Source: JAGLTA01 sp023142625 (GTDB lineage: Bacteria; Patescibacteriota; Patescibacteriia; JAACEG01). From it: 14,315 nucleotides of DNA. The stretch is taken from positions 1 to 14,315 of the forward strand of contig DAOWHA010000018.1 in NCBI GenBank assembly GCA_030641665.1, in the 5' to 3' direction. Shown one piece after another: positions 6,740 to 14,095 of this stretch. The notes under the pieces are model-generated. The model ran no database searches and was not told the DNA's origin. It worked only from the letters and a program-made list of their open reading frames with translations. Position 1 is the first letter of the stretch; each line of letters begins with the position of its first letter. Both the position numbers and the translations under genes were made by a program.

Positions 6740-7489
6740 ATGAAACTAATTTGGCAAATTGAGAACGACGACATTTTAAAAGTTAAATTATTTTTTGAGG
6801 CTAATAAAAACAATATTTTCGTTTTAAACCGCATTAAACGAAATATCAAGAAAACCATTCCTCAATTCTCAAACGATATTTTTTGGGAAGCTATGATCTC
6901 TTGCTTACTTACGACACAACAAAGATCTGGTCCAAACAGTACTATAACAAAATTTATTTGTATTAAACCTTTTCCGCTAAACTACATTACATGTAAAACA
7001 TCGGACAACCCTAAAATGTTTACAGAATCAATTTTAACAAATTTTGGTGGCATAAGACGAGCTAAAACTATAGGGGAAGAAATTCAAACAAACCTTTATT
7101 GGCTTAAAAATGGTGGCTGGGATATTATCAATGAAATGGTTAAATATCTTTTAAGTAATCAAACAATGGAAACTGAAAAAAAATCTGCTAAAATTATTAT
7201 GGATAACCTAAAAGGTTTTGGTCCTAAGCAATCAAGAAATCTTTTGCAATCACTTGGTCTCACAAAATTTGAAATTCCAGTTGATAGTAGAATTACAAAA
7301 TGGTTAACAACATTCGGCTTTCCGATTAATCTTTCTGCGACTGCTTTGGGAGATGAAAATTATTATAATTTTGTGCAATATGGCTTTCAAAAAATATGCG
7401 AAGCTTGTAATATTTTACCCTGTGTTATGGATGCTGTTATTTTCTCAAATTTTGATGATGAATGGACAGAAGATAAATTAGCATGGTAG
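6740..7489 (+). CDS. HhH-GPD superfamily DNA glycosylase/AP lyase-like protein
   Basis: This 249-residue protein shows the EndoIII/OGG core. 'AMISCLLTTQQ' (51-61) aligns with the LLSAQ-type helix. The helix-hairpin-helix 'LKGFGPKQSRN' (157-167) carries a lysine (163) at the position of the catalytic Lys of EndoIII 'GRKTAN' and OGG1 'GTKVAD'. 'EIPVDSRITKWL' (178-189) carries the conserved Asp182. With both residues a bifunctional glycosylase/AP lyase acting on damaged or modified bases is expected. The [4Fe-4S] pattern of EndoIII is not met: only C220, C223 and C228 are near the C-terminus. The base specificity is unknown; 8-oxoguanine is one possibility. It has its own promoter and a long leader. 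It is oriented opposite to its neighbours except the next gene, and is noticeably AT-rich. The start at ATG 6740 has no Shine-Dalgarno sequence. The gene ends TAG-TGA. Confidence 0.75.
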   Translation: MKLIWQIENDDILKVKLFFEANKNNIFVLNRIKRNIKKTIPQFSNDIFWEAMISCLLTTQQRSGPNSTITKFICIKPFPLNYITCKTSDNPKMFTESILTNFGGIRRAKTIGEEIQTNLYWLKNGGWDIINEMVKYLLSNQTMETEKKSAKIIMDNLKGFGPKQSRNLLQSLGLTKFEIPVDSRITKWLTTFGFPINLSATALGDENYYNFVQYGFQKICEACNILPCVMDAVIFSNFDDEWTEDKLAW

Positions 7490-7494
7490 TGATA

Positions 7495-7534
7495 TGGCAA
7501 AATGTCAGATATGCCAATATGTTAAACGGCATAT
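7495..7534 (+). other. Small hairpin cluster after the glycosylase gene
   Basis: ATATGCC (7509-7515) and GGCATAT (7528-7534) form a perfect 7-base stem with a 12-base loop. An overlapping TGGCA...TGCCA pair (7495-7515) offers an alternative fold. No clean U-run follows, so it is at best a weak terminator or a processing hairpin. The rest of the gap to 7614 is AT-rich and holds no gene. Confidence 0.35.
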
Positions 7535-7613
7535 TACTTAATGATTTCACTTTTCAAAATTTATTTAAAAATAAAAAATAAAAATCTTAAAATTTAATAT
7601 AACAAAAAAAATT

Positions 7614-8339
7614 ATGAAGAAAGTATTTTTATTGCTGTGCTTAACGGTTTTAATTAGCGGGTGCTCAAATAATTTGAGCCAAAATTCTCTAAATAAAAAC
7701 AGCGCTTCAAAAAGCGCTGATAATTATAATGGCGGGATTGAATTAAAAGCGGAAGACTTAAAAAATGATTCCGCGGCAAGCAATCAGCCATTAGAAAAAA
7801 ACAGTATGCAAAACAGCAATCAAAAAGACAAAGCTCAATCAGAGGATTTAGTTAAAGAGTATAGTTTAGTAATACTTAAAACTAATTTCGGAGACATAAA
7901 AATTTCGCTTTACGGTGAAGAATCGCCGATAACCGTAAATAACTTTCTAACATTGGCGGAAAAAGGATTTTACGATAACACAAAATTTCATCGCGTTATT
8001 AAAGACTTCATGATTCAAGGCGGAGACCCCAACAGTAAAGACAACGATTGGTCAAACGACGGAGCTGGCGGACCAGGATATAAATTTGACGATGAAATAA
8101 ACAGCCATAAACTTGTCCGCGGCAGTTTGGCTATGGCAAATTCAGGACCGAACACTAACGGCTCGCAATTTTTTATCGTCACTGCCGAAACTACTGCATA
8201 TCTTGACGGAAAACATACCAATTTCGGCTATGTTTCAGAAGGAATGGATATTGTTAAAAAAATTGAATCAGTTGAAAAAAATGAAAACGACCATCCGATA
8301 GTTGATGTTACAATCAATAAAATTGAGCTGGTAAAATAG
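7614..8339 (+). CDS. Cyclophilin-type peptidyl-prolyl cis-trans isomerase lipoprotein
   Basis: This is a 241-residue exported foldase. Residues 1-16 are a lipoprotein signal peptide with lipobox LISGC, so Cys17 would be lipidated and the protein anchored to the outer face of the membrane. An Asn/Ser/Lys-rich linker (18-80) leads to a cyclophilin domain (83-241). Active-site residues are in place: Arg127, Phe132 and Gln135 in 'FHRVIKDFMIQGGD', Gln185/Phe186 in 'GSQFFI', and His201 in 'LDGKHTNFG'. Tyr197 takes the position of the cyclosporin-contacting Trp of human CypA, as in many bacterial members. It catalyses proline isomerisation in extracytoplasmic proteins. The start is ATG with an A-rich leader and no Shine-Dalgarno sequence. 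It may be co-transcribed with the glycosylase gene 124 bases upstream. It converges on trpG with only 16 bases between the stops. Confidence 0.93.
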   Translation: MKKVFLLLCLTVLISGCSNNLSQNSLNKNSASKSADNYNGGIELKAEDLKNDSAASNQPLEKNSMQNSNQKDKAQSEDLVKEYSLVILKTNFGDIKISLYGEESPITVNNFLTLAEKGFYDNTKFHRVIKDFMIQGGDPNSKDNDWSNDGAGGPGYKFDDEINSHKLVRGSLAMANSGPNTNGSQFFIVTAETTAYLDGKHTNFGYVSEGMDIVKKIESVEKNENDHPIVDVTINKIELVK

Positions 8340-8355
8340 CGTTAAAAAATTATTT

Positions 8356-8952
8356 TTACGGCAATAAAAAATTTTTCAGCATTTTTTTTCCGCCATCCGT
8401 GGCAAAAGATTCAGGATGAAACTGCACCCCTTTAATTGGGTATTTTTTATGCTTTAATCCCATAATTTCGCCGCTGTCGCGCGCAAAAGCCGTAATTTCT
8501 AAACAATCGGGAATATTATTCTGATCAACAGCCAAAGAATGGTAGCGCATAACTTCTAAATCCTGCGGCAGCCCTTTAAATAAATCTGCATCATTATGAC
8601 TGATTAAACTTGTTTTGCCGTGCATGGGAATTTTTGCGCAAATAATTTTTCCGCCATAACAATGAGCTATTCCTTGCATTCCAAGGCAGACTCCCAATAT
8701 TGGAACCATTCTTCCAATATCCTTGATAACTTTGGCGCAAATTCCAAAATAATTTAAATCATCGGGGCTGCCTGGACCAGGTGAGATAATTATTTTATCA
8801 AAATTCATTTTTTTAACTTCAGCTGCTGTTGTCTTATTATTTCTTTTTACTATTAATTCAAACTAAACGTCCAGTACTTATATAATCCCTCCAAGATATT
8901 GATACAAATTAAAAGTAAAAGAATCGTAGTTGTCTATAATTAAAATTTTCAT
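8356..8952 (-). pseudogene. trpG: Anthranilate synthase component II (glutamine amidotransferase), interrupted by two in-frame stops
   Basis: TrpG supplies ammonia from glutamine to TrpE, and as PabA to aminodeoxychorismate synthase. The N-terminus is intact from the ATG at 8952 (IIDNYDSFTFNLYQYLGG), but codon 25 is TAA (8878-8880) and codon 30 is TAG (8863-8865). The same frame then continues without a shift as 'ELIVKRNN', through ATG 8808 and on to a normal end. The amidotransferase triad survives: counted from 8808, Cys41 in GVCLGMQ, and His131 and Glu133 in FHPES. The oxyanion region SPGPG and the TrpG-type 'MHGKTS' are also present. Both stops fall in the variable loop between the first two strands, and the total of 198 codons is about normal. 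Initiation at 8808 would lose the first strand with DNYDSFT, so activity is doubtful. No trpE is in the window. Confidence 0.85.
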
Positions 8953-8966
8953 ACTAAAAAATTTAA

Positions 8967-8998
8967 ACCTATTAGGTAGAGGCGTATTGCAATACGCC
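8967..8998. repeat. Palindrome and mini-hairpin between mreB and trpG
   Basis: GGCGTATTGCAATACGCC (8981-8998) is a perfect 18-base palindrome. A second small hairpin, ACCT-ATT-AGGT (8967-8977), follows on the minus strand and is succeeded by TTTAAATTTTTT. Together they may end the mreB transcript. The palindrome also resembles short dispersed intergenic palindromes with a 'ggcgtattgcaatacgcc' core that I recall from other genomes; no search was done. Confidence 0.45.
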
Positions 8999-9019
8999 GA
9001 TGCTAATTATTCAATGGAT

Positions 9020-10027
9020 CTATTTAGAAGCCGCTAAACTTCTTTTATACATATCTAAATTTTCTAAAGCGATTCCAGTGCCTTTAGCAACGCACAAAAG
9101 CGATTCGTCCGCCACATACACTGGAACCTGAATCGCGCGCGCAATTAGTTTGTCAATATTTCGCAATAAACTTGAACCGCCAGATAAAATAATGCCCTTG
9201 TCAATTACATCTGCTGAAAGTTCTGGCAAGGTTTTCTGTAAAACAGATTTTGTAGCGTTGACAATTCCCTCTAAATCATCCTGAATAGCCTCAGTAACAT
9301 CGTCTGAACTGATTTCCACTGTTTTTGGAAGACCTGACAGCATATCCCGCCCTTTAACTTTCATAGTCATTTTTTGCTTAAGATACATAGCCGAACCGAT
9401 ATTTATTTTTATATTTTCAGCTGTCCGTTCTCCAATCGCTAAATTGTATTTTTTGCGTATAAATTCTGATATGGAAACATCGAATCTATTGCCGCCTATT
9501 CTAACTGAAGAAGCGGCGACTATGCCGCCCAAAGATATTAACGCTACTTCCGAAGTTCCACCGCCAATATCAATAATCATATGCCCAGAAGGCGCGCCGA
9601 TTGGAATATTCGCGCCAATCGCGGCTACAATCGGCTCTTTAATAATATAAGCTGCTTTAGCCCCTGCCGCGATCGTGGCGTCAATTACGGCTCTTTTTTC
9701 AGTTGATGTAATTCCAGCAGGAACTGCCACCATAACTTCAGGGCGGAACAAGCGAACTCCGCCGACTGCCTTATTTATAAAATAACGGAGCATTATTTCT
9801 GTTGTTTTATAATCAGCTATTACTCCGTCTTTTAACGGCCGCGAGGCGACTATAGAATCAGGGGTGCGACCGATCATCTCTTTCGCTTCAGCCCCAACGG
9901 CTAAAATTTCATTGTCTGTCAAAGAAATCGCGACAACGGACGGCTCATTAATAACAATCCCGCGCTTCGGAATATAGACTAAAATATTTGTCGTCCCTAA
10001 ATCAATTCCTATTTTTTTTAAAAACAT
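9020..10027 (-). CDS. mreB: Rod shape-determining protein MreB
   Basis: MreB is a bacterial actin that polymerises under the membrane and guides wall synthesis for rod shape. Counted from ATG 10027 (335 residues, normal length), the actin-fold nucleotide motifs are clear: phosphate-1 'IGIDLGTTN' (6-14) with the typical 'INEPSVVAI' (26-34), phosphate-2 'IIDIGGGTSEVA' (151-162), and adenosine motif 'GIILSGGSSLLRNID' (278-292). The short amphipathic MFLKK start is MreB-like. A TTG seven codons upstream (10048) is also in frame but fits the family less well. No mreC/mreD follows; the next gene downstream is trpG. There is no Shine-Dalgarno sequence. A possible -10 TATAAT on the minus strand (10050-10055) lies in the gap to the ATPase gene, without a convincing -35. 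Confidence 0.95.
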   Translation of the reverse strand: MFLKKIGIDLGTTNILVYIPKRGIVINEPSVVAISLTDNEILAVGAEAKEMIGRTPDSIVASRPLKDGVIADYKTTEIMLRYFINKAVGGVRLFRPEVMVAVPAGITSTEKRAVIDATIAAGAKAAYIIKEPIVAAIGANIPIGAPSGHMIIDIGGGTSEVALISLGGIVAASSVRIGGNRFDVSISEFIRKKYNLAIGERTAENIKINIGSAMYLKQKMTMKVKGRDMLSGLPKTVEISSDDVTEAIQDDLEGIVNATKSVLQKTLPELSADVIDKGIILSGGSSLLRNIDKLIARAIQVPVYVADESLLCVAKGTGIALENLDMYKRSLAASK

Positions 10028-10131
10028 AATAATAAAATTAAAATACAAAATTATATTTAATCTTAATGGACTTATTTCTAATAATCAATAGCTTTTAAAA
10101 TTCCCGCAACAAATTTAATATTTCATCTTTT

Positions 10132-11343
10132 TTAAATCTCCCAAACATCAAAAACTTTACAGCCGCAATGCCTGTTCTCCTTTTTATCAATAGATATTAT
10201 AGATAAATCAATATCGGGATATAATTCAAAAAACTTTTTATATTTAGACTTCTTAAAATTATTCGCATTAACTTTAACTTCAAAAGCGTCTTTTTCATTT
10301 AAAATAAAATCAATTTCATTTTTCTGGGTCGTGCGCCAAAATCTTAATTGATCTTTTTCAAAGAAATCTCTAAATTGCCTAAAAACCGCATTCTCTAAAA
10401 GCGCGCCTTTGTCATCTCTTTCCTCAAATTGCTTTAAATTATTAGCAAAAAAATTGCGAAGACCTAAATCGTAAAAATAAATTTTTGGCATCTTTGTTAA
10501 TTCTTTTCTAGTATTTTTAAAAAATGGGGTTAAGAAAGCGATATGGAATGATTTTCTCATTACATAAAGATAATTATCTATGGCGGTTTTTGAGGCTCCT
10601 AATGTATTGGATAATTCTAAAGCATTAAATAATCCGCCTATTTGCGAAGATAGAATCCTAAACAATTTATAAAAAATTTCCTCTTGCTTTATTCCTGCTT
10701 CATAAATATCTTTTTTAATGTAAGAAAAAGCAATCTCGCGCAATATTTCACCTTTATTCTCTTGGCTAGCCAAAACAACGCGAGGATACCCTCCAAATAT
10801 CATAAATTCCCTATAATAAATAGATATTTTTTCTTTTTCCGTTAAACTCAATTTTTTTAAATCTTTTTTTGATAAATTATTTTCATTTTTAAACCTTAAA
10901 AATTCGAGAAATGACAATGTTGATACATAAAATATTTTTTTTCTTCCTGCCAAAGAATCTTTAAATTTTTTATCCAAATAAAAAGCCGATGACCCGGACA
11001 CGATTAATTTTACTATTCCCTGATATTCATCAAATAGATACTTTAAAAAATTAGAGGGATTTTTTAAATACTGGACTTCATCAATAAAAATATAATTTTT
11101 TTTATTTTTATCAATTGGAAATATTTTAAAAATATTTTTAGGCGTTTTGTTGAGCAAATCTAAATACTCATAATCTTCCAAATTTAAATAATAGACGGCT
11201 GTTTCGTTGTTTTTTTCTAAATATTTTTTTATCTGTTTTAATATCGTTGTTTTTCCTGCTTGCCTTGCGCCGATAAAAAGCAATATTTCATCTGATTTTA
11301 AATATTTCTTCGCCCGTAGCGTTATATCTCTAATTATGCTCAT
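10132..11343 (-). CDS. AAA-family ATPase with C-terminal DUF4143
   Basis: This 403-residue protein has the layout of the AAA_14/DUF4143 family. Walker A is GARQAGKT (25-32) and Walker B is YIFIDEVQ (84-91). A sensor-like 'LIVSGSSA' (113-120) and the family's 'LAGRKKIFYVSTLSFLEFL' (131-149) follow. A winged-helix-like stretch lies at about 235-265 ('LELSNTLGASKTAIDNYL'). The DUF4143 end has 'KIYFYDLGLRNFF' (287-299), 'LENAVFRQF' (316-324) and 'EIDFIL...FEVKV' (343-358), which resembles a PD-(D/E)xK nuclease-like core. The biological role of the family is poorly defined. It is abundant in Patescibacteria and archaea and is often linked to mobile or defence contexts. It has its own consensus promoter (11372-11399) with a short leader. 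The gene is AT-rich but intact. Confidence 0.9.
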   Translation of the reverse strand: MSIIRDITLRAKKYLKSDEILLFIGARQAGKTTILKQIKKYLEKNNETAVYYLNLEDYEYLDLLNKTPKNIFKIFPIDKNKKNYIFIDEVQYLKNPSNFLKYLFDEYQGIVKLIVSGSSAFYLDKKFKDSLAGRKKIFYVSTLSFLEFLRFKNENNLSKKDLKKLSLTEKEKISIYYREFMIFGGYPRVVLASQENKGEILREIAFSYIKKDIYEAGIKQEEIFYKLFRILSSQIGGLFNALELSNTLGASKTAIDNYLYVMRKSFHIAFLTPFFKNTRKELTKMPKIYFYDLGLRNFFANNLKQFEERDDKGALLENAVFRQFRDFFEKDQLRFWRTTQKNEIDFILNEKDAFEVKVNANNFKKSKYKKFFELYPDIDLSIISIDKKENRHCGCKVFDVWEI

Positions 11344-11371
11344 AAATGTATAATTATTTTGTTATAAATAC

Positions 11372-11399
11372 ATTATATCAGATATTTTGTATTTGTCAA
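11372..11399 (-). promoter_or_regulatory. Consensus sigma70-type promoter for the AAA/DUF4143 gene
   Basis: On the minus strand TTGACA (11399-11394), a 16-base spacer and TATAAT (11377-11372) are exact consensus boxes. TG stands one base before the -10 (extended form). Transcription would start near 11365, giving a leader of about 20 bases before the ATG at 11343. The promoter begins only 12 bases after the stop of the upstream gene, so the ATPase forms its own unit. Confidence 0.75.
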
Positions 11400-11410
11400 G
11401 TGTAAAATAT

Positions 11411-11896
11411 CTATTTATTCGCTTTCTTTAATATTTTTACCACTCCTTTATTTGCGTCAACTTCCACTAAATCCCCGTCTTTTAAAACTTTGGTCGCGAT
11501 TTTCGTGCCGATGATGCATGGCTTTTTCATTTCTCTTGCGACTATAGCAGCGTGGCACAAAATACCGCCTTCATCAGTTATAAAAGCAGAAACTTTCTCC
11601 ATTGCTAAAATAAAACTTGGAAAAGTCATGGGGGCAACCAATATATCTTCTTTGTTTACTTTCTTTAAATCTTCAACGGTATTTACAATTTTAATTTTTC
11701 CGCTTGCTACACCTCTATTTGCTATTATGCCTTTTATTAAATTTTCTTTTTTATTATCTAACGAAAGATTTAAATCTTTTTTTATTTTTTTCAAATCCTC
11801 TCCCCAAAACAAATTCATTTTTGTATTAACCATTATTTCCGCAAATCCCCTTTTTCTCTCCTCTAAATCTTTTCTTTTTATATTTTTAGAAGACAA
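11411..11896 (-). CDS. PEP-utilising enzyme swivel (mobile) domain, C-terminal fragment
   Basis: This is a 161-residue protein equal to the phosphohistidine domain of PEP synthase/PPDK-type enzymes. Residues 55-156 match: 'IKGIIANRGVASGKIKIV' (54-71), 'ILVAPMTFPSF' (85-95), the signature 'TDEGGILCHAAIVARE' (107-122) with phospho-acceptor His115, and 'GDLVEVDANKGVVKIL' (141-156). The ATP-grasp and PEP-binding domains are absent. Residues 1-50 look like the tail of a preceding domain ('LEERKRGFAEI...LFWGEDLKKIKKDL'), so it is probably the C-terminal remnant of a longer protein, though stand-alone swivel domains do occur. The frame opens with TTG at 11896 and the first ATG is at 11833. There is no Shine-Dalgarno sequence. 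It lies 46 bases after the GT2 gene on the same strand and is last in that cluster. Confidence 0.75.
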   Translation of the reverse strand: MSSKNIKRKDLEERKRGFAEIMVNTKMNLFWGEDLKKIKKDLNLSLDNKKENLIKGIIANRGVASGKIKIVNTVEDLKKVNKEDILVAPMTFPSFILAMEKVSAFITDEGGILCHAAIVAREMKKPCIIGTKIATKVLKDGDLVEVDANKGVVKILKKANK

Positions 11897-11942
11897 ATTT
11901 AAAATTACTTTTCAAATCAATAAGATTTTTAGTAATCACAAA

Positions 11943-13433
11943 TTAATCTTCCTTCCCTCCCTTTTTAGTCACATTAAACCCCATATATTTCCCCAGCATC
12001 AATCTTGTCTGGGCGTCAATGGCTGGAATGGATCCGAAAATAATCATACAGTAAGGAAACAGAATCCATTGAAAAAACATTATGATATATTTATAAAATT
12101 TATGCTCACGCGGACGCGCCGGCAGGATAGTGATGCTTAAAATAGCGGAAACTAACAGGCCGATCATTGCGACAGTCATAAGATATTTTAAAATAATCGG
12201 GGCGTTTTGCGCCAAAATAGAAGTTTTTTCATCATCGCTTAACATCTTAAGCGGCAGCCATCCTAAAATAAAAATTAGAATCGGGGCTGTCGCCCACGAA
12301 TAAACGCCTTCCAACTGATTCCATAAATAACGGAATTTTTTTAAAAATTTTATTTTTTTATTACCCCACATATTCCATACCATATAGGGAAAATTTTCAA
12401 CTCCATACGCCCAGCGGCGAATCTGCTTATACTGATTTTTCATACTTCCCCAAAAAGTCCCTTCGTAAGCCGTGTCCATAGATACTGGAATATACATAGG
12501 AATAACTTTATAATCCCCGTTATAGCGGACTATCCCTTGCAAGCAAATTCTTGAATCTTCAGTCACGATTGTTTTGTCCCAAAAGCCGACATCGACCAGC
12601 GCTTTAAAACTCATACTATGCGAAGAAAAAGTGAACAGTCTTTCTGGTCTTGCTAAATCCGTAAAAAGCCAAAAAGTCGTGCTATTATGTACGATTCTTA
12701 CTAAAGCAGGAGACTCCCAAATATTATTATTATAAACGGCTATCGGCTGATAACTGGCTCGGCAGCTGTTCGGATTTGTTAAAAAAGAGAAAGTTAAATA
12801 AGAAAAATATTGCTTATGCGGGCAAGTGTCAATGTCAAAATTAGAAACTATGACATTTTCATAAGATATTTTTTGCTGATCAATAAATTTCTTGGCTATG
12901 TGTCCAGCCCAATTAGCGTTCGCCCCTTTGCCGGCTAACTCATCTGGCAGATCTTTAGGATGCAAAGTTGTTATAAATTTAAAAAATTTATCTCCAAATT
13001 CTCTGTTTATCGCTTCAACATTTTTGTAAAAATTCTCATCATTTCGCCCCTCCCCTGATAAAACAATGATAAATCTGTCTATCGGATAATCAGTTTTTAC
13101 TATTTCGCGAAAAGTTGCCTGTAAAACTTCCAAAGACTCAATAGAAAAAGGCAGGATTAACAAATGATAAATTTTTTGCCATTCTCCTTTTTTTTCTTGT
13201 CTTAATTTTGACATCCAGTCAATCTTTTCATCTTTACGAAACCTGACCCAAGAATGCGTTAAATGGATTAACATATAAAAAACCCTAATTACCCAATATA
13301 CATCAAAAACAATAATAAAATAGATCGCCCATAAAGGATTAAGAAATGATAATGCTATTAGTCCTATTAAGGTTATCCAAACCATCGCCCCTGGAATAAT
13401 CTCTAAAATTCTATATTTTGTTCGGTTCGTCAT
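11943..13433 (-). CDS. Membrane glycosyltransferase, family GT2 (cellulose synthase-like)
   Basis: This 496-residue inner-membrane enzyme has two transmembrane segments near the N-terminus (about 13-33, 36-58), a cytoplasmic GT-A catalytic domain, and four C-terminal segments (about 380-398, 412-437, 447-468). GT2 motifs are in order: 'GKGANANWA' (168-176), the metal/UDP-binding 'FDID' (199-202), 'TED' (291-293) as catalytic base, and 'QIRRW' (337-341), the Q-x-x-R-W of processive synthases. It should polymerise or transfer a sugar from a nucleotide donor, probably for an extracellular polysaccharide; donor and product are unknown. It starts 3 bases after the pcm stop (13437) and is therefore in one operon with pcm and mnmA. 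The ATG at 13433 has an A/T-only leader. It could feed the O-antigen ligase-like protein at 2832-4973, but this is only inference. Confidence 0.9.
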   Translation of the reverse strand: MTNRTKYRILEIIPGAMVWITLIGLIALSFLNPLWAIYFIIVFDVYWVIRVFYMLIHLTHSWVRFRKDEKIDWMSKLRQEKKGEWQKIYHLLILPFSIESLEVLQATFREIVKTDYPIDRFIIVLSGEGRNDENFYKNVEAINREFGDKFFKFITTLHPKDLPDELAGKGANANWAGHIAKKFIDQQKISYENVIVSNFDIDTCPHKQYFSYLTFSFLTNPNSCRASYQPIAVYNNNIWESPALVRIVHNSTTFWLFTDLARPERLFTFSSHSMSFKALVDVGFWDKTIVTEDSRICLQGIVRYNGDYKVIPMYIPVSMDTAYEGTFWGSMKNQYKQIRRWAYGVENFPYMVWNMWGNKKIKFLKKFRYLWNQLEGVYSWATAPILIFILGWLPLKMLSDDEKTSILAQNAPIILKYLMTVAMIGLLVSAILSITILPARPREHKFYKYIIMFFQWILFPYCMIIFGSIPAIDAQTRLMLGKYMGFNVTKKGGKED

Positions 13434-13436
13434 AAA

Positions 13437-14075
13437 TTAAAATTTTCTATTTTTTACCAGCGGCACGAATATAAATCCAGGATGCCTAAATTCTTTAAAA
13501 TTATTTTTGCCAATTTTATCAACAACAATAATGTCTTGAGATTCATGCTGTTTCCCAATCGGCATAACCAGCCGTCCGTTGATTTTCAACTGCTTTAATA
13601 AATCTTCAGGGACTGATTCGGCTGTGGCGGCCGCTATGATTTTATCAAACAGCGCGAATTCAGGCAACCCTTTATATCCGTCAGCGCAAAAAATTCGTAC
13701 AGCGCCATTTTTAATAAAATTATATTTAGATATATTGGTTTCGGCAAATCGTTTTAATTCCTTAATCCTTTCAATTCCATAAACAGCTCCCTGCTTGCCG
13801 ACAATTTCAGCTAATAAAGCCACTGTCCAGCCAGATCCGCTGCCGACATCTAAAATTTTATCTCCTTGTTTCGGCTGGAGCAATTCAAGCATAAAAGCCA
13901 CGGTTGTTGGCTGGGATATAGTCTGCCCATAACCGATGGGGAGGGGAGCGTCAATTTCTGCCATATCCTTATTTTTTGGCAAAACAAAATCCTCGCGTTT
14001 TATTTTTTTAAACGCTTTTATAATTTGCGGGGATTTTAAAATTTTATTTTCTATTAAATTATTTATTAAATCCAT
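13437..14075 (-). CDS. pcm: Protein-L-isoaspartate O-methyltransferase
   Basis: Pcm methylates L-isoaspartyl residues that form in ageing proteins, using S-adenosylmethionine, and so starts their repair in the cytoplasm. The protein has 212 residues, normal for the family. It shows the PCMT signature 'PIGYGQTISQPTTVAFMLELL' around residues 46-66, SAM motif I 'ILDVGSGSGW' (74-83), the acidic end of the second strand 'YGIER' (99-103), 'CADGYKGLP' (130-138), 'FDKIIAAATAESVPEDLLKQL' around 143-163, and 'GRLVMPIG' (167-174). The ATG at 14075 is 20 bases after the mnmA stop. The next gene starts 3 bases downstream, which points to one transcript. No Shine-Dalgarno sequence is seen. Confidence 0.93.
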   Translation of the reverse strand: MDLINNLIENKILKSPQIIKAFKKIKREDFVLPKNKDMAEIDAPLPIGYGQTISQPTTVAFMLELLQPKQGDKILDVGSGSGWTVALLAEIVGKQGAVYGIERIKELKRFAETNISKYNFIKNGAVRIFCADGYKGLPEFALFDKIIAAATAESVPEDLLKQLKINGRLVMPIGKQHESQDIIVVDKIGKNNFKEFRHPGFIFVPLVKNRKF

Positions 14076-14095
14076 AAATTAAATAAAAATTATAT

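Noticed and set aside
10095..10148. 17-codon minus-strand frame MFGRFKKDEILNLLREF overlapping the end of the ATPase gene
   Set aside because: It vaguely resembles the start of small nucleotidyltransferases, but is too short, and nothing follows it before mreB.
11490..12140. 216-codon plus-strand open frame
   Set aside because: It is antisense to the PEP-domain and GT2 genes. Phe/Ile/Ser richness is what AT-rich antisense frames give.
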